This document shows, in pieces, positions 35,770 to 44,744 of a DNA stretch of 64,000 nucleotides. The translations under genes were made by a program, and so were the position numbers. Origin of the DNA: Pseudomonadota bacterium (GTDB taxonomy: Bacteria; Pseudomonadota; Gammaproteobacteria; Burkholderiales; Methylophilaceae); contig JAKOVB010000027.1 of assembly GCA_029782295.1 (NCBI GenBank), forward strand, positions 1 through 64,000. Direction: 5' to 3'. Every line of letters starts with the position of its first letter. The first letter of the stretch is position 1. The notes below the pieces were generated by a model. The model was not told the DNA's origin and made no database searches. It saw only the letters and a program-made list of their open reading frames with translations.

Positions 35770-36927
35770 TTACACAATGAACTTGGACACCATTTCGTTC
35801 AGCGCCCCTGCCTTCTGGGACAGATGCTCGGACATTCCGTGGAAAGCATTTGCCTCTTCAGCATTCTGACGGGAGAGCCCTTCGATATACGTCACCGCTT
35901 CGGTGATGCCGCCGGTTGCCGCTTCCTGCTGGGATGTCAGGGTGGCAATCGTGTCGGACATGGAGACGATTTCCTGCACGGCGCCCACGATGCCGGTCAG
36001 CGCATCTTCGGCCATCTTTGCGCTACCCGCAGCGGCATTGGCATCCTGCTGTTTTTCCTGCACGGTACGCGCTACCTGCTGCGACTTGCTTTGCAGTGAT
36101 GTAATGATCTGGGTAATTTCCTCGGTGGACTTGCTCGTGCGCTGGGACAGGTTACGCACCTCATCCGCCACCACGGCAAAACCTCGACCGGCCTCACCTG
36201 CGCGCGCCGCTTCAATCGCGGCATTCAGTGCCAGCAGGTTAGTCTGCTCGGAAATATCGCGGATGACCTGCATGACCGAACTGATCTTGTTGATCTCATC
36301 CTGCAGGGAGGTAATAGACTCGGCGATGCCCTGCACATCATTAGAAATGGTGTCCAGCGAACGGATGGTCTCACCGACCACCTTGCTGCCGCCAACCGCA
36401 GCCGCATTGGCGCTCTTGGCCGAAGACGCAACCCGGGTCGCCTGGGCTGACACTTCCTTGACCTGATTGGCTAACTGCATGATGCTGGCCGCGATCTGCG
36501 CGGTATGGTCACCCTGGCTGGCAATGGCATCCTTGGTACGCAAGGCGATCGAACTCATTTCGTTCGCGGAGGACCCGAGTTCCTGCGAGGTCATGGTCAC
36601 GCCCTGAATCAGGTTGGAGACCCCCTTGCGCGCCCGGTCGGATTCATAGGCCATCCAGGAGAAATCGTCCTTGCCGGCAAGGCCGAATTTCTTGGACAGA
36701 TCGCCACCGGCGATCGTCTGCAGGTTCCGCGCAATGGCTTCGGCACGCTTCGCAGAACGGAAACCAAACCATAAGGCCGTGATCACGTTCAGCACCAGGA
36801 AAGTGCCGATAACCGGCAGCGAGTTGTCGAAATACACCACGACAAACCCCATCCCCTCCAGCATCGAAAGAATCAGGAATTGCTTCTTCAGATTGAAGTT
36901 CTGTATCAGCTTCTCCAATATTTCCAT
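35770..36927 (-). CDS. Methyl-accepting chemotaxis protein without periplasmic sensor domain
   Basis: A 385-residue chemoreceptor-type signalling protein. Two membrane helices (about residues 15-33 and 41-57) are separated by a loop of only a few residues, so there is no periplasmic ligand-binding domain. A linker ([20 protein letters not shown]) leads to the MCP signalling domain, with the hairpin tip [23 protein letters not shown] present in parts and [10 protein letters not shown] following. No CheR-binding pentapeptide is at the C terminus (ends VSKFIV). The ATG at MEILEKL has GGAG at 8 nt. No che genes are nearby. It may sense membrane state or an intracellular cue. Confidence 0.88.
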   Translation of the reverse strand: MEILEKLIQNFNLKKQFLILSMLEGMGFVVVYFDNSLPVIGTFLVLNVITALWFGFRSAKRAEAIARNLQTIAGGDLSKKFGLAGKDDFSWMAYESDRARKGVSNLIQGVTMTSQELGSSANEMSSIALRTKDAIASQGDHTAQIAASIMQLANQVKEVSAQATRVASSAKSANAAAVGGSKVVGETIRSLDTISNDVQGIAESITSLQDEINKISSVMQVIRDISEQTNLLALNAAIEAARAGEAGRGFAVVADEVRNLSQRTSKSTEEITQIITSLQSKSQQVARTVQEKQQDANAAAGSAKMAEDALTGIVGAVQEIVSMSDTIATLTSQQEAATGGITEAVTYIEGLSRQNAEEANAFHGMSEHLSQKAGALNEMVSKFIV

Positions 36928-37023
36928 GTCAAGCTCCACCCAAATATTAATTTTGTCTTATAGTACAACGAATTCAAAGGTTTTTCTTATGGAACACACC
37001 CACTCGAGCATAATTCCATGCAT

Positions 37024-37707
37024 TTAGTTTTTTGTGATTCTCTCACATTTCAAAAAGTTTGATACTTTCCTGAAATCGGCATGCTCCTGAAAGGGGATTT
37101 TTCCAATGCACGGGGCTTGCAAGCGACACTCCAGACTGTCGATATTTTCCTTCAAAGCGACCATTTCCGGATCGACAGCATTGGCGACCCAACCAGCCAG
37201 CGACAATCCCCGCGCCCGAATCGCCTCTGATGTCAGCAGCGCATGATTGAGACAACCCAAACGCATCCCGACCACCAGCACCACCGGCAAACCCAGCAAC
37301 ACCGCCAGATCTGCCGTATCCTCCGATTCATTCAGAGGCACTCTGAATCCGCCAACGCCTTCCACGACCAGCACATCCACCAGCGCTTGTGCCTGACGAA
37401 ACGAAGTAGCGATGTGATCCAGAGCGATGGTCACGCCGCTTTGCTGCGCAGCGACGTGAGGCGCGAGGGGCGGGATAAAGGCATACGGATTGACCACCTC
37501 ATCGGGCAAGCGGACATTCGCTGCATCGAGTAACATCGAAACGTCCTCCGACACCAGCCGTCCATCCACTTCATGACACCCGGACGCCACCGGCTTCATT
37601 CCCGCCGCAGCGAGACCTTGCCTGGCGCAGGCATGGACCAGCGCTGCGGAAATCAGGGTTTTGCCCACTCCGGTATCCGTACCGGTGACGAACACGCCGA
37701 ACTTCAT
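37024..37707 (-). CDS. bioD: Dethiobiotin synthetase BioD
   Basis: Closes the ureido ring of biotin using CO2 and ATP. The 227-residue protein has the P-loop FVTGTDTGVGKT at 6-17 and VEGVGGFRVPL in the middle. It is the last gene of the bioB-F-H-C-D operon and overlaps bioC by 4 bp. Confidence 0.95.
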   Translation of the reverse strand: MKFGVFVTGTDTGVGKTLISAALVHACARQGLAAAGMKPVASGCHEVDGRLVSEDVSMLLDAANVRLPDEVVNPYAFIPPLAPHVAAQQSGVTIALDHIATSFRQAQALVDVLVVEGVGGFRVPLNESEDTADLAVLLGLPVVLVVGMRLGCLNHALLTSEAIRARGLSLAGWVANAVDPEMVALKENIDSLECRLQAPCIGKIPFQEHADFRKVSNFLKCERITKN

Positions 37708-38567
37708 CGATGGATCCTGATCGGGCTGACTCCTGCGGGCAAATCCGCAGAAGGTGATTTCCAGGCATGCCCGTACACGACTTCGAAAGTGGCTGGAAGC
37801 TTGGCATCCTGCCGGAAACGCTCGTAGTTTTCCGACAACCGCTTGAGAAAACCCTTGCCTTCCAATCCCCGGCGACGTCCTTGCGCGGCATTCCGCGCCC
37901 CGATCGCCTGCAGGTCGCGCATCACGCCAAGCACGTCATCATAGGTCAGCACAAAATGTTCGACATCCAGCACCGGCTCGCTGAAACCGTTGCGTACCAG
38001 CGCATCTCCGATGTCGTGCATGTCGATGAATCGGCTGACATGCACATGCCCCGGATCGACAGCCGTCGCGGCACGCAACTCCTTCAGGGTATCCGGCCCG
38101 AAGGTGCTGAACATGAACAGTCCGTCGGCGCGCAGCACGCGGGAAATGCCGGAAAATACCGTGTCGAGGTCATTGCACCATTGAATGGCAAGACTGGACC
38201 AGATGAAATCCATGCTGGCGGCGGCCAGGGGCAAATGATCGATGTCACCACACAACCTGCTAAAGGGCGCACGTTGCCATGGTTTCCACCAGACCCGACC
38301 GGTTGCAGCCTGACGCAGCATGTTCATCGCAATATCCAGCGCCACCACCCGGCTTGCAGGGTACCGTGCGGCCAGCGCACGCGCAGCATGGCCTGGGCCG
38401 GCACCGGCATCGAGGATGGATTGCGGGGTAATCTTCAGATAATCCAGCCGTGCAAGCATGCGTTGACGGACTTCATGTTGCAACACGGCGGCCGCGTCAT
38501 AACTGCGTGCCGCCCGATCAAACGAGGCCCGGACGCGCGATTTGTCCAGCGTGTAATTATCCTGCAT
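37704..38567 (-). CDS. bioC: Malonyl-ACP O-methyltransferase BioC
   Basis: A SAM-dependent methyltransferase that masks malonyl-ACP so the fatty acid pathway can build the pimeloyl chain of biotin. The 287-residue protein starts at MQDNYTLDKSRVRASFDRAA, has the SAM motif LDAGAGPGHAARAL and a following ALDIAMNML. The ATG overlaps the end of bioH by 11 bp with a GGAAC ribosome site. A long in-frame extension upstream lies within bioH and is rejected. Confidence 0.95.
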   Translation of the reverse strand: MQDNYTLDKSRVRASFDRAARSYDAAAVLQHEVRQRMLARLDYLKITPQSILDAGAGPGHAARALAARYPASRVVALDIAMNMLRQAATGRVWWKPWQRAPFSRLCGDIDHLPLAAASMDFIWSSLAIQWCNDLDTVFSGISRVLRADGLFMFSTFGPDTLKELRAATAVDPGHVHVSRFIDMHDIGDALVRNGFSEPVLDVEHFVLTYDDVLGVMRDLQAIGARNAAQGRRRGLEGKGFLKRLSENYERFRQDAKLPATFEVVYGHAWKSPSADLPAGVSPIRIHR

Positions 38568-39336
38568 GTTCCGGAGTTCCGATAAATTCCAATACAGCCT
38601 CGACAAAAGCGCCGGGGTGAGACAGGAACGGTGCATGCGAAGCACCATGAATGACATTCAGAACAGACCGTGATTTCTGTGCAGCCATCCAGCGTGCGGC
38701 CGAGACTGGCGCCAAAGTATCGCGATTCCCGTGTACGATTTGCAGCGGCATGGGCAATTTTGCGAATTCTTCGCGCATGTCGGTTTCCAGCAGGATGGTC
38801 AGTGCATCTCGCAATACCTGGCCGGAAGGTGCGGGCCGTGAGGCGAAATGTTCACGCAACGCCCGCATCTGTTGCCGTGATGATTCCCCTCCAAACGCCT
38901 GCAGTCCGAGGAATCGGTCCATGCTGGGGTGGTAGTCGGCGGCCACCTGCGCAGCGAAACTGCTGAACACCTCGGCATCGATCCCACAGTCCCAATTCGG
39001 CTGATTGACGAAACAGGGCGTCGAACCGACCAGTATCAGACGCCCGACAAGCGCAGGATGATCCAGAGCGAGCCGCATGGCGACTTCGCCGCCCAGCGAC
39101 CAGCCGCAAACTACCGCCTGCGGCGGAATATATTCGGCGACCGCTCCGGCAACGCGCTCCAGCGTATAAGGATGGCAGGGCGGGCTATGCCCCATCCCCG
39201 GAAGATCAACGATGTGCAATCGGCAATGCTCAGCCAGCGCATCGCACACGCTACGCCAGACACCACCATGCATCCCCCAGCCGTGCAAGAGCACGAGGTC
39301 AGTCCCCTGCCCTTTGATTTCGACATGCAGCATCAT
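38557..39336 (-). CDS. bioH: Pimeloyl-ACP methyl ester carboxylesterase BioH
   Basis: An alpha/beta hydrolase that removes the methyl group added by BioC once the pimeloyl chain is complete. The 259-residue protein has LVLLHGWGMHGGVW (oxyanion region), the nucleophile elbow CGWSLGG with Ser80, an Asp in HGNRDTLAP and a His in HGASHAPFL. It overlaps bioF by 4 bp and bioC by 11 bp. Confidence 0.94.
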   Translation of the reverse strand: MMLHVEIKGQGTDLVLLHGWGMHGGVWRSVCDALAEHCRLHIVDLPGMGHSPPCHPYTLERVAGAVAEYIPPQAVVCGWSLGGEVAMRLALDHPALVGRLILVGSTPCFVNQPNWDCGIDAEVFSSFAAQVAADYHPSMDRFLGLQAFGGESSRQQMRALREHFASRPAPSGQVLRDALTILLETDMREEFAKLPMPLQIVHGNRDTLAPVSAARWMAAQKSRSVLNVIHGASHAPFLSHPGAFVEAVLEFIGTPEHAG

Positions 39337-40514
39337 GCGGCCAGATCCTTTTCCGCGCTGTGCAGCACCTCGATCAAATGCTGGATATCCTCATGACGGT
39401 GCGCTGCCGACAGCGAAATCCGCAGGCGAGCGGTCCCCTGAGGCACCGTGGGCGGACGAATCGCGGGGACCAGAACACCGCGCTCACGCAAGTGCTCACT
39501 TGCTGCCACAGCCTCGTCATTACTGCCGATGATCAACGGTTGGATCGGAGTGCTGGAAGGGTCGAGCTGCCAGCGTTGCAAGTGCAACCCTTCTCGCAGG
39601 GCGGTGATCAGCGATTGCAACTGCTGACGGCGCTGGCTACCGTGTTCCCCGATCAGCGGCAACGCCGCCAGCAGGGCGCCTGCCAGTGCCGGCGGCATGG
39701 CTGTCGTGTAGATATAAGGACGTGATTTCTGCAGCAGGTATTCGATCAATTCCGGTTCGCCGGCCACGAATGCACCGAATACGCCAGCTGCCTTACCCAG
39801 CGTCGCCATGTAGATGATGCGGGGAGAGCTGACACCAAAATGCTCAAGCACGCCTCGACCGCCCGACCCCAGCACCCCGAAACCGTGGGCATCATCCAGC
39901 ATAAGCCAGGCATCATGCCGTTCGCAGACTTCGAGCAGCTGCGGCAACGGCGCGAGATCGCCATCCATGCTGAACACCGCATCCACGATCACCAGCTTGC
40001 GTTTCGCTTTGCTGGCGGCCAGCAGGCCTGCCAGTGCGTCCACATCATTGTGCGGGAATCGGTGGAGCGTCGCCCTCGACAGGACAGCGGCGTCATTCAG
40101 GGAGGCATGGTTGAGCCTGTCGGCGAAGATGGCATCGTCGCGACCCATCAAGGCTGTCACCACACCGAGATTGGCCATGTAGCCGGTGGAAAACATCAAC
40201 GCGCGCGGAAGCCCGACAAAACTGGCCAAGGCTTCTTCCAGTTCGTGGTGCAAACGATGGTGGCCGGTGATCAGATGCGACGCCCCGCTACCGACACCCG
40301 CTTGCTGGCTGGCAAGGTGCAGGGCTGCGATCAAATCCGGATGACTGGCGAGACCGAGGTAATCGTTGCTGCAGAATGACAGCATGGGGCTGCCATCAAC
40401 CATCAGGTCAGGCTGCTGTACGCCCTCGACCAGCCGGCGGCGGCGGGTCAGCCCGGCCGCTTCACGCTCGTCGAGTTCGGCCCGCAACCCGGACCATGGC
40501 GACGCGGCGGTCAT
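39333..40514 (-). CDS. bioF: 8-amino-7-oxononanoate synthase BioF
   Basis: A PLP-dependent alpha-oxoamine synthase that condenses pimeloyl-ACP with alanine. The 393-residue protein shows FCSNDYLGLASHP, the GSGASHLITGHHRLHHELE segment, DDAHGFGVLG and the PLP lysine in MATLGKAAG. It follows bioB by 8 bp and overlaps bioH by 4 bp. Confidence 0.96.
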   Translation of the reverse strand: MTAASPWSGLRAELDEREAAGLTRRRRLVEGVQQPDLMVDGSPMLSFCSNDYLGLASHPDLIAALHLASQQAGVGSGASHLITGHHRLHHELEEALASFVGLPRALMFSTGYMANLGVVTALMGRDDAIFADRLNHASLNDAAVLSRATLHRFPHNDVDALAGLLAASKAKRKLVIVDAVFSMDGDLAPLPQLLEVCERHDAWLMLDDAHGFGVLGSGGRGVLEHFGVSSPRIIYMATLGKAAGVFGAFVAGEPELIEYLLQKSRPYIYTTAMPPALAGALLAALPLIGEHGSQRRQQLQSLITALREGLHLQRWQLDPSSTPIQPLIIGSNDEAVAASEHLRERGVLVPAIRPPTVPQGTARLRISLSAAHRHEDIQHLIEVLHSAEKDLAA

Positions 40515-40522
40515 GGGCCGCG

Positions 40523-41512
40523 TTATTTCTGTTCGGGCTTGATGCCCAGCTTGGAGAACAGCGCCTGGTCGGCACTGACATCCGGGTTACCGGTGGTCAG
40601 CAACTTTTCACCGTAGAAAATCGAATTGGCTCCCGCCAGGAAACACAAAGCCTGTAACTCGTCGCTCATCCGCTCACGGCCGGCCGACAGCCGGACGTAG
40701 CTCTGTGGCATGGTGATACGGGCTGCGGCGATGGTGCGCACGAACTCGAACGGATCCAGCGCCTCGGTTCCATTAAGGGGTGTCCCTTCTACCTGGGTCA
40801 GCAGATTGATGGGCACGCTTTCCGGCGGCTGTTCCATATTGGCCAGCTGCGCCAGCAGCCCGGCACGCTGATTGCGGGATTCCCCCATGCCGACAATGCC
40901 GCCGCAACAGACGTTGATGCCGACATCACGCACCCGATCAAGCGTCTCAAGACGATCCTGGTAGGTACGGGTGGAGATGACCTCACCATAGTATTCCGGC
41001 GCAGTGTCCAGGTTGTGGTTGTAGTAATCCAGACCGGCCTCCTTCAGTTGCTCGGCCTGCCCTTCCTTCAGCATGCCCAGCGTGGCGCAGGTTTCCAACC
41101 CCAGCGCCTTGACCTCCTCGATCATCTTCAGCACCGGCTCCAGGTCACGTTGCTTGGGACCGCGCCATGCCGCCCCCATGCAAAAACGGGACGCACCGCT
41201 CTCCTTGGCGGCACGAGCCGCTGAGACAACATCGTCCAATGCGAGCAGATCCTCGTTTTCAACGCCGGTGTGGTAGCGCGCGGATTGCGGACAGTAACCG
41301 CAATCCTCAGAGCAGCCGCCAGTCTTGATCGACAGCAGGGTGCTGATCTGCACCGCATTCGGATCGAAATGCTGGCGATGGATGGTCTGTGCCCGGAATA
41401 TCAGGTCCGAGAACGGCAACTCGAACAAGGCTGCAATGTCGGATACCGACCAGCGTTCATTGATCGATCCGACCTTGGACGGACGGACGAATTCGACAGT
41501 AGATTCAAACAT
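40523..41512 (-). CDS. bioB: Biotin synthase BioB
   Basis: A radical SAM enzyme that inserts sulfur into dethiobiotin. The 329-residue protein has the cluster motif CSEDCGYC (Cys67, Cys71, Cys74), [11 protein letters not shown], and the [2Fe-2S] ligand region [12 protein letters not shown]. The ATG at MFESTVEF is preceded by GAGGTCGAGC. It overlaps the unknown membrane protein upstream by 8 bp, suggesting coupled translation. Confidence 0.96.
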   Translation of the reverse strand: MFESTVEFVRPSKVGSINERWSVSDIAALFELPFSDLIFRAQTIHRQHFDPNAVQISTLLSIKTGGCSEDCGYCPQSARYHTGVENEDLLALDDVVSAARAAKESGASRFCMGAAWRGPKQRDLEPVLKMIEEVKALGLETCATLGMLKEGQAEQLKEAGLDYYNHNLDTAPEYYGEVISTRTYQDRLETLDRVRDVGINVCCGGIVGMGESRNQRAGLLAQLANMEQPPESVPINLLTQVEGTPLNGTEALDPFEFVRTIAAARITMPQSYVRLSAGRERMSDELQALCFLAGANSIFYGEKLLTTGNPDVSADQALFSKLGIKPEQK

Positions 41513-41930
41513 GCTCGACCTCGACTTCCATGTCCTGCCAGTTCTCACGGCTCGCTCTAATGATGTCGCGTATGCCCAAGGGAAGAATTACGAGCATGCT
41601 CAGCAACCAAACCATCGGCCAGAACATGGGAAGATGCAGGGGACCGAAGTTCAGGATTCCGGGCACCCATTTTGACATCTGTGGGCTGAAGTTGAGCAGT
41701 ACCACCAGCGAACCCACGACGCCATAGAATCGATAGCCGCCCGGATAGATGTAATCACGTACCCGCTGGTTTGGGTGATGCGCTGCCGACGCATGGACAA
41801 AAATGGAAGCGGCTATCCATAGCAATGTCGGAATAATCAGAGGCATCAAACTGACTGCGATGCAGGAAAAGATATTGAATAGACTGGCGGCGCGTTTCTG
41901 CTCTGCAGCCGTGATGATTTTCACTGGCAT
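41505..41930 (-). CDS. Unknown membrane protein leading the biotin operon
   Basis: A 141-residue protein that I do not recognise. Three hydrophobic segments are visible: about residues 18-43 ([19 protein letters not shown]), 70-86 ([16 protein letters not shown]) and 104-122 ([18 protein letters not shown]). The termini are charged, and the chain ends in an acidic EVEVEHV tail. The stop overlaps bioB, and a TATAAT at 41963-41968 lies just upstream, making it the first gene of the biotin operon. A second ATG six codons earlier is possible but would leave almost no leader after that -10. It does not look like the BioY biotin transporter, which has about six helices. Confidence 0.72.
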   Translation of the reverse strand: MPVKIITAAEQKRAASLFNIFSCIAVSLMPLIIPTLLWIAASIFVHASAAHHPNQRVRDYIYPGGYRFYGVVGSLVVLLNFSPQMSKWVPGILNFGPLHLPMFWPMVWLLSMLVILPLGIRDIIRASRENWQDMEVEVEHV

Positions 41931-41962
41931 AATGGGATTCAACACCATGATTTGAAAACGGC

Positions 41963-41968
41963 ATTATA
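41963..41968 (-). promoter_or_regulatory. -10 element of the biotin operon
   Basis: A perfect TATAAT on the minus strand in the 62-bp divergent gap with comF. No good -35 at 16-18 bp and no BirA-type palindrome are apparent. Confidence 0.4.
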
Positions 41969-41992
41969 TTCTGTCAACGAGCGGCGGCGCAA

Positions 41993-42688
41993 TTGATTGA
42001 CATCTGCACAATTATTAATCACCTCCGCCCGGTATCCCGCTGTCTTCTCTGCAGCGGGATTTCCGGGCTGGCCACGATCTGCCAAGCCTGTCATGACGAA
42101 CTGCCATGGCAAGCCGGAAGCGCCTGCCCGGTTTGCGCCCTACCGACCACGCAGGGCGAGGTTTGTGGATCATGCCTGCAACACCCGCCGTCATTTGATG
42201 CAACATACGCAGCATTGGCTTACACCTATCCTGTCGACGCCATGCTGAGACGCTACAAATATGCCGGCGAACTTAGCCTTGCCCACGCGCTGGCGGAACT
42301 GATGGCTCATCGCCTGCGCTCTCTGGACGCCTTGCCCGAGCTGCTGATTCCCATGCCCCTGCACCCGGACCGCCTCAGATCACGCGGATTCAATCAGGCG
42401 ACCGAGATCTCGAGATCCCTGTCCGGGCTTCTGGGCATATCGCTCGCCGCACCGGCATGCCGGCGGAATCGGGACACGGCACCGCAAGCGGGGTTGAGCC
42501 CCGACGAGCGCCGGCGGAATCTGCGTGGCGCCTTTTCCTGCGAGATGGACCTGAAAGGCAGGCACGTCGCGCTGCTTGATGATGTGATGACCACCGGTAC
42601 CAGCCTGACCGAACTTGCCAATGCCGTCAGGAAAGCTGGTGCCACCCGTATCGATTGCTGGGTCGTTGCCAGAACCCTGAAAGACTAG
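41993..42688 (+). CDS. comF: ComF family phosphoribosyltransferase-like protein
   Basis: A 231-residue cytoplasmic protein related to competence protein ComF/GntX. Four CxxC pairs (CLLC, CQAC, CPVC, CGSC) form an N-terminal zinc region within residues 17-60. The C-terminal phosphoribosyltransferase fold has the PRPP motif VALLDDVMTTGTSL. The start is a TTG with GAGCGG about 7 nt upstream; no in-frame ATG precedes the cysteine region. It is divergent from the biotin operon, a common arrangement beside bioC/bioB genes. Confidence 0.87.
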   Translation: MIDICTIINHLRPVSRCLLCSGISGLATICQACHDELPWQAGSACPVCALPTTQGEVCGSCLQHPPSFDATYAALAYTYPVDAMLRRYKYAGELSLAHALAELMAHRLRSLDALPELLIPMPLHPDRLRSRGFNQATEISRSLSGLLGISLAAPACRRNRDTAPQAGLSPDERRRNLRGAFSCEMDLKGRHVALLDDVMTTGTSLTELANAVRKAGATRIDCWVVARTLKD

Positions 42689-42693
42689 ATCGC

Positions 42694-43839
42694 TTAAGGC
42701 TTGAGTTGGCGGAGTTGCTGGTCGACGAACGTCACCAGTTGCGGTGTGAGCTGGCCGGTATCCCTGGCGCGCTGGTATGCCGCCGTCGCATCCGCATTTT
42801 TGCCCAGACGCTGCAATGAAATCCCGATCCCCACCAGCCAGTTCGGCATGGCTGGATTGCTCTTCAACGCAACCAGGTAATGCTGCACGGCTTCGTCATG
42901 CCGCTCATCGCGCTGCAAAAGCGCCGCATAAAAGGCGTTGAAATCCGCATCCTCGCCGGCAGTTGCCGACGCCTGCTCCAGAACGTTCAGGGCAGATGTC
43001 CTGTCCCCGGCCTCCAGTTGCAACCGTGCCAGCGCCATACTGAAGCCGGTTTGCTCCGGTGCCAGCGCGAGTCCATCCTTCAACAGCGCAATCGCTTCAT
43101 CGTGACGCCGGCCTTCCACCATCAAGCCGACCAGAGTCTGGCGTGCCTTGAGGTTGTTGGGGTTGGCGTCCAGGGCCTTGCGCAATCCATCCTGCGCTTC
43201 CACCACGCGCCCCTGCTGCAGTGCAGTCATCGACTGACGATAAAAATTCTCGGATATCTGGGCCGGACTCACGGACTTGAGGGGAGCCATCGCCTTATCC
43301 GGCTTCGGCCTGGACTGGGACTTCGGCTCGACGCTGACCGGAATATCTGTGACCTGCATCGATGAAGCAACCTGGACATCTGTCGGGGCAACGGCAGGTT
43401 TTGCCTTCGCCGTCTTGGCTTTTGGCATTTCCACCGACGGGGCAGTGTTCAAATCGGTATCGAGTCCGGCAATATGGCCCACGGGGGCCACAGTGGCCGG
43501 GGTGACATCGACAGTGGAGGGCGTCGGCACTGGCTCTGCAGGCAGCGCCGGCGCCAGTGCCGGATCAGGTTGCACAGGCACCGGAACGGCCGCTGGAGCA
43601 GGTTTTGCAGCTGGTGCCACGACCGCGACAGACGGCTTGCTCGATTGGCGCTGCAGATACAGCCAGCTTGCACCGATCACGATCACGCCCAGCAGCAGGG
43701 CAAGCCCACCATAGAGCACCCAGGGCGTCGATGACAGAACCGGAGATGCCACCCGCACTTCGCCGGCCAGCGGTTCTGGCTTTCCTGATCCGACATGGCG
43801 CTGTTCCAGGTCCTGCAACATCTGATTGATGAGACTCAT
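42694..43839 (-). CDS. mshN: MSHA biogenesis protein MshN (TPR)
   Basis: A 381-residue inner-membrane protein with a short cytoplasmic start (MSLINQMLQDLEQRH, typical of MshN), a membrane helix at about 41-62, and a long Pro/Ala-rich linker. The periplasmic end holds tetratricopeptide repeats (about 200-375), such as QGRVVEAQDGLRKALDANPN. It is the last gene of the msh locus and overlaps mshM by 4 bp. Confidence 0.88.
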   Translation of the reverse strand: MSLINQMLQDLEQRHVGSGKPEPLAGEVRVASPVLSSTPWVLYGGLALLLGVIVIGASWLYLQRQSSKPSVAVVAPAAKPAPAAVPVPVQPDPALAPALPAEPVPTPSTVDVTPATVAPVGHIAGLDTDLNTAPSVEMPKAKTAKAKPAVAPTDVQVASSMQVTDIPVSVEPKSQSRPKPDKAMAPLKSVSPAQISENFYRQSMTALQQGRVVEAQDGLRKALDANPNNLKARQTLVGLMVEGRRHDEAIALLKDGLALAPEQTGFSMALARLQLEAGDRTSALNVLEQASATAGEDADFNAFYAALLQRDERHDEAVQHYLVALKSNPAMPNWLVGIGISLQRLGKNADATAAYQRARDTGQLTPQLVTFVDQQLRQLKP

Positions 43840-44741
43840 AGCTGCACCATTCCGCTAAACAATGCGACGGCGGCCCCTGTCAGTGCTAGCACTGCCGCGC
43901 CGACACCGATCCACAACCTCCAATCCCGGCTGCGAGTCGAGCCGGTATCCTGAGATGCCGCGATCACGTCACCTGCGGAAACCATCTTCTGACCCTTGCC
44001 GTAGGCGGAAATCAGCGACTTGTGTGCCAGGATGTTGACCAGGCGCGGAATGCCGCGTGTCTTCCGATTCATGATGCGCAGGGCCCGGCCGCTGAACATC
44101 CGCCCCCCCTGATATCCGGCAACCACCAGCCGATGGTTCAAATAGAAATGCATTTCGTCGCTGGACAGCGCGCCCAGCTGGTAATCGAACGTAATCCGCT
44201 GCTTCAACTGGCGAATCGAAGGGTGCGAAAGCTTCTCGTCCAGTTCCGGCTGGCCGAAAATCACCACCTGCAGCAGCTTGCGCTTTTCCGTTTCCAGATT
44301 CGTCAGCAGCCGAAGCGCTTCCATCGTTTCCACCGGCATGGCCTGCGCCTCGTCGAGACAGACCAGCACCTGCCGGCCCTGGGCGGCATAATCCACCAGT
44401 GCCTGATTGAGTGATTTCATGACAAGGTGCTGACCGCTGTTAGCCCGGACTTTCACTCCCAGTTCATCCGCCAGCGCCAACAGCAATGCACGCGGCTCCA
44501 GATCAGGATTGGGGATGTAAGCGATCTTGAATTCTTCGCCGAGGCTGCTCATGAACTTGCGGCATAGCAGCGTCTTGCCGGTGCCCACTTCACCTGTAAT
44601 CTTGATGAAGCCCTCACCGGTTCTGGCCGCAATCAGGAGTGTGTTCAGCGCTTCCTGATAGCGCCGGGAGGAGAAGAAGAAACTGGTATCCGGCGTGATA
44701 TTGAACGGCAGTTCGTTCAGCCCGAAGTGTTCCAGATACAT
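43836..44741 (-). CDS. mshM: MSHA biogenesis ATPase MshM (ExeA-like)
   Basis: A 301-residue AAA ATPase of the ExeA/GspA group, which helps place the secretin in the envelope. The N terminus YLEHFGLNELPFNITPD is the family signature. Walker A is GEVGTGKT at 50-57 and Walker B is VLVCLDEAQAM. A C-terminal membrane helix (WIGVGAAVLALTGAAVALF) anchors it with little beyond. It lies between mshL and mshN. Confidence 0.92.
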   Translation of the reverse strand: MYLEHFGLNELPFNITPDTSFFFSSRRYQEALNTLLIAARTGEGFIKITGEVGTGKTLLCRKFMSSLGEEFKIAYIPNPDLEPRALLLALADELGVKVRANSGQHLVMKSLNQALVDYAAQGRQVLVCLDEAQAMPVETMEALRLLTNLETEKRKLLQVVIFGQPELDEKLSHPSIRQLKQRITFDYQLGALSSDEMHFYLNHRLVVAGYQGGRMFSGRALRIMNRKTRGIPRLVNILAHKSLISAYGKGQKMVSAGDVIAASQDTGSTRSRDWRLWIGVGAAVLALTGAAVALFSGMVQL

Positions 44742-44744
44742 CGC

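Noticed and set aside
41931-41992. BirA operator in the biotin promoter region
   Set aside because: No palindrome resembling a BirA site could be found in the 62-bp gap.
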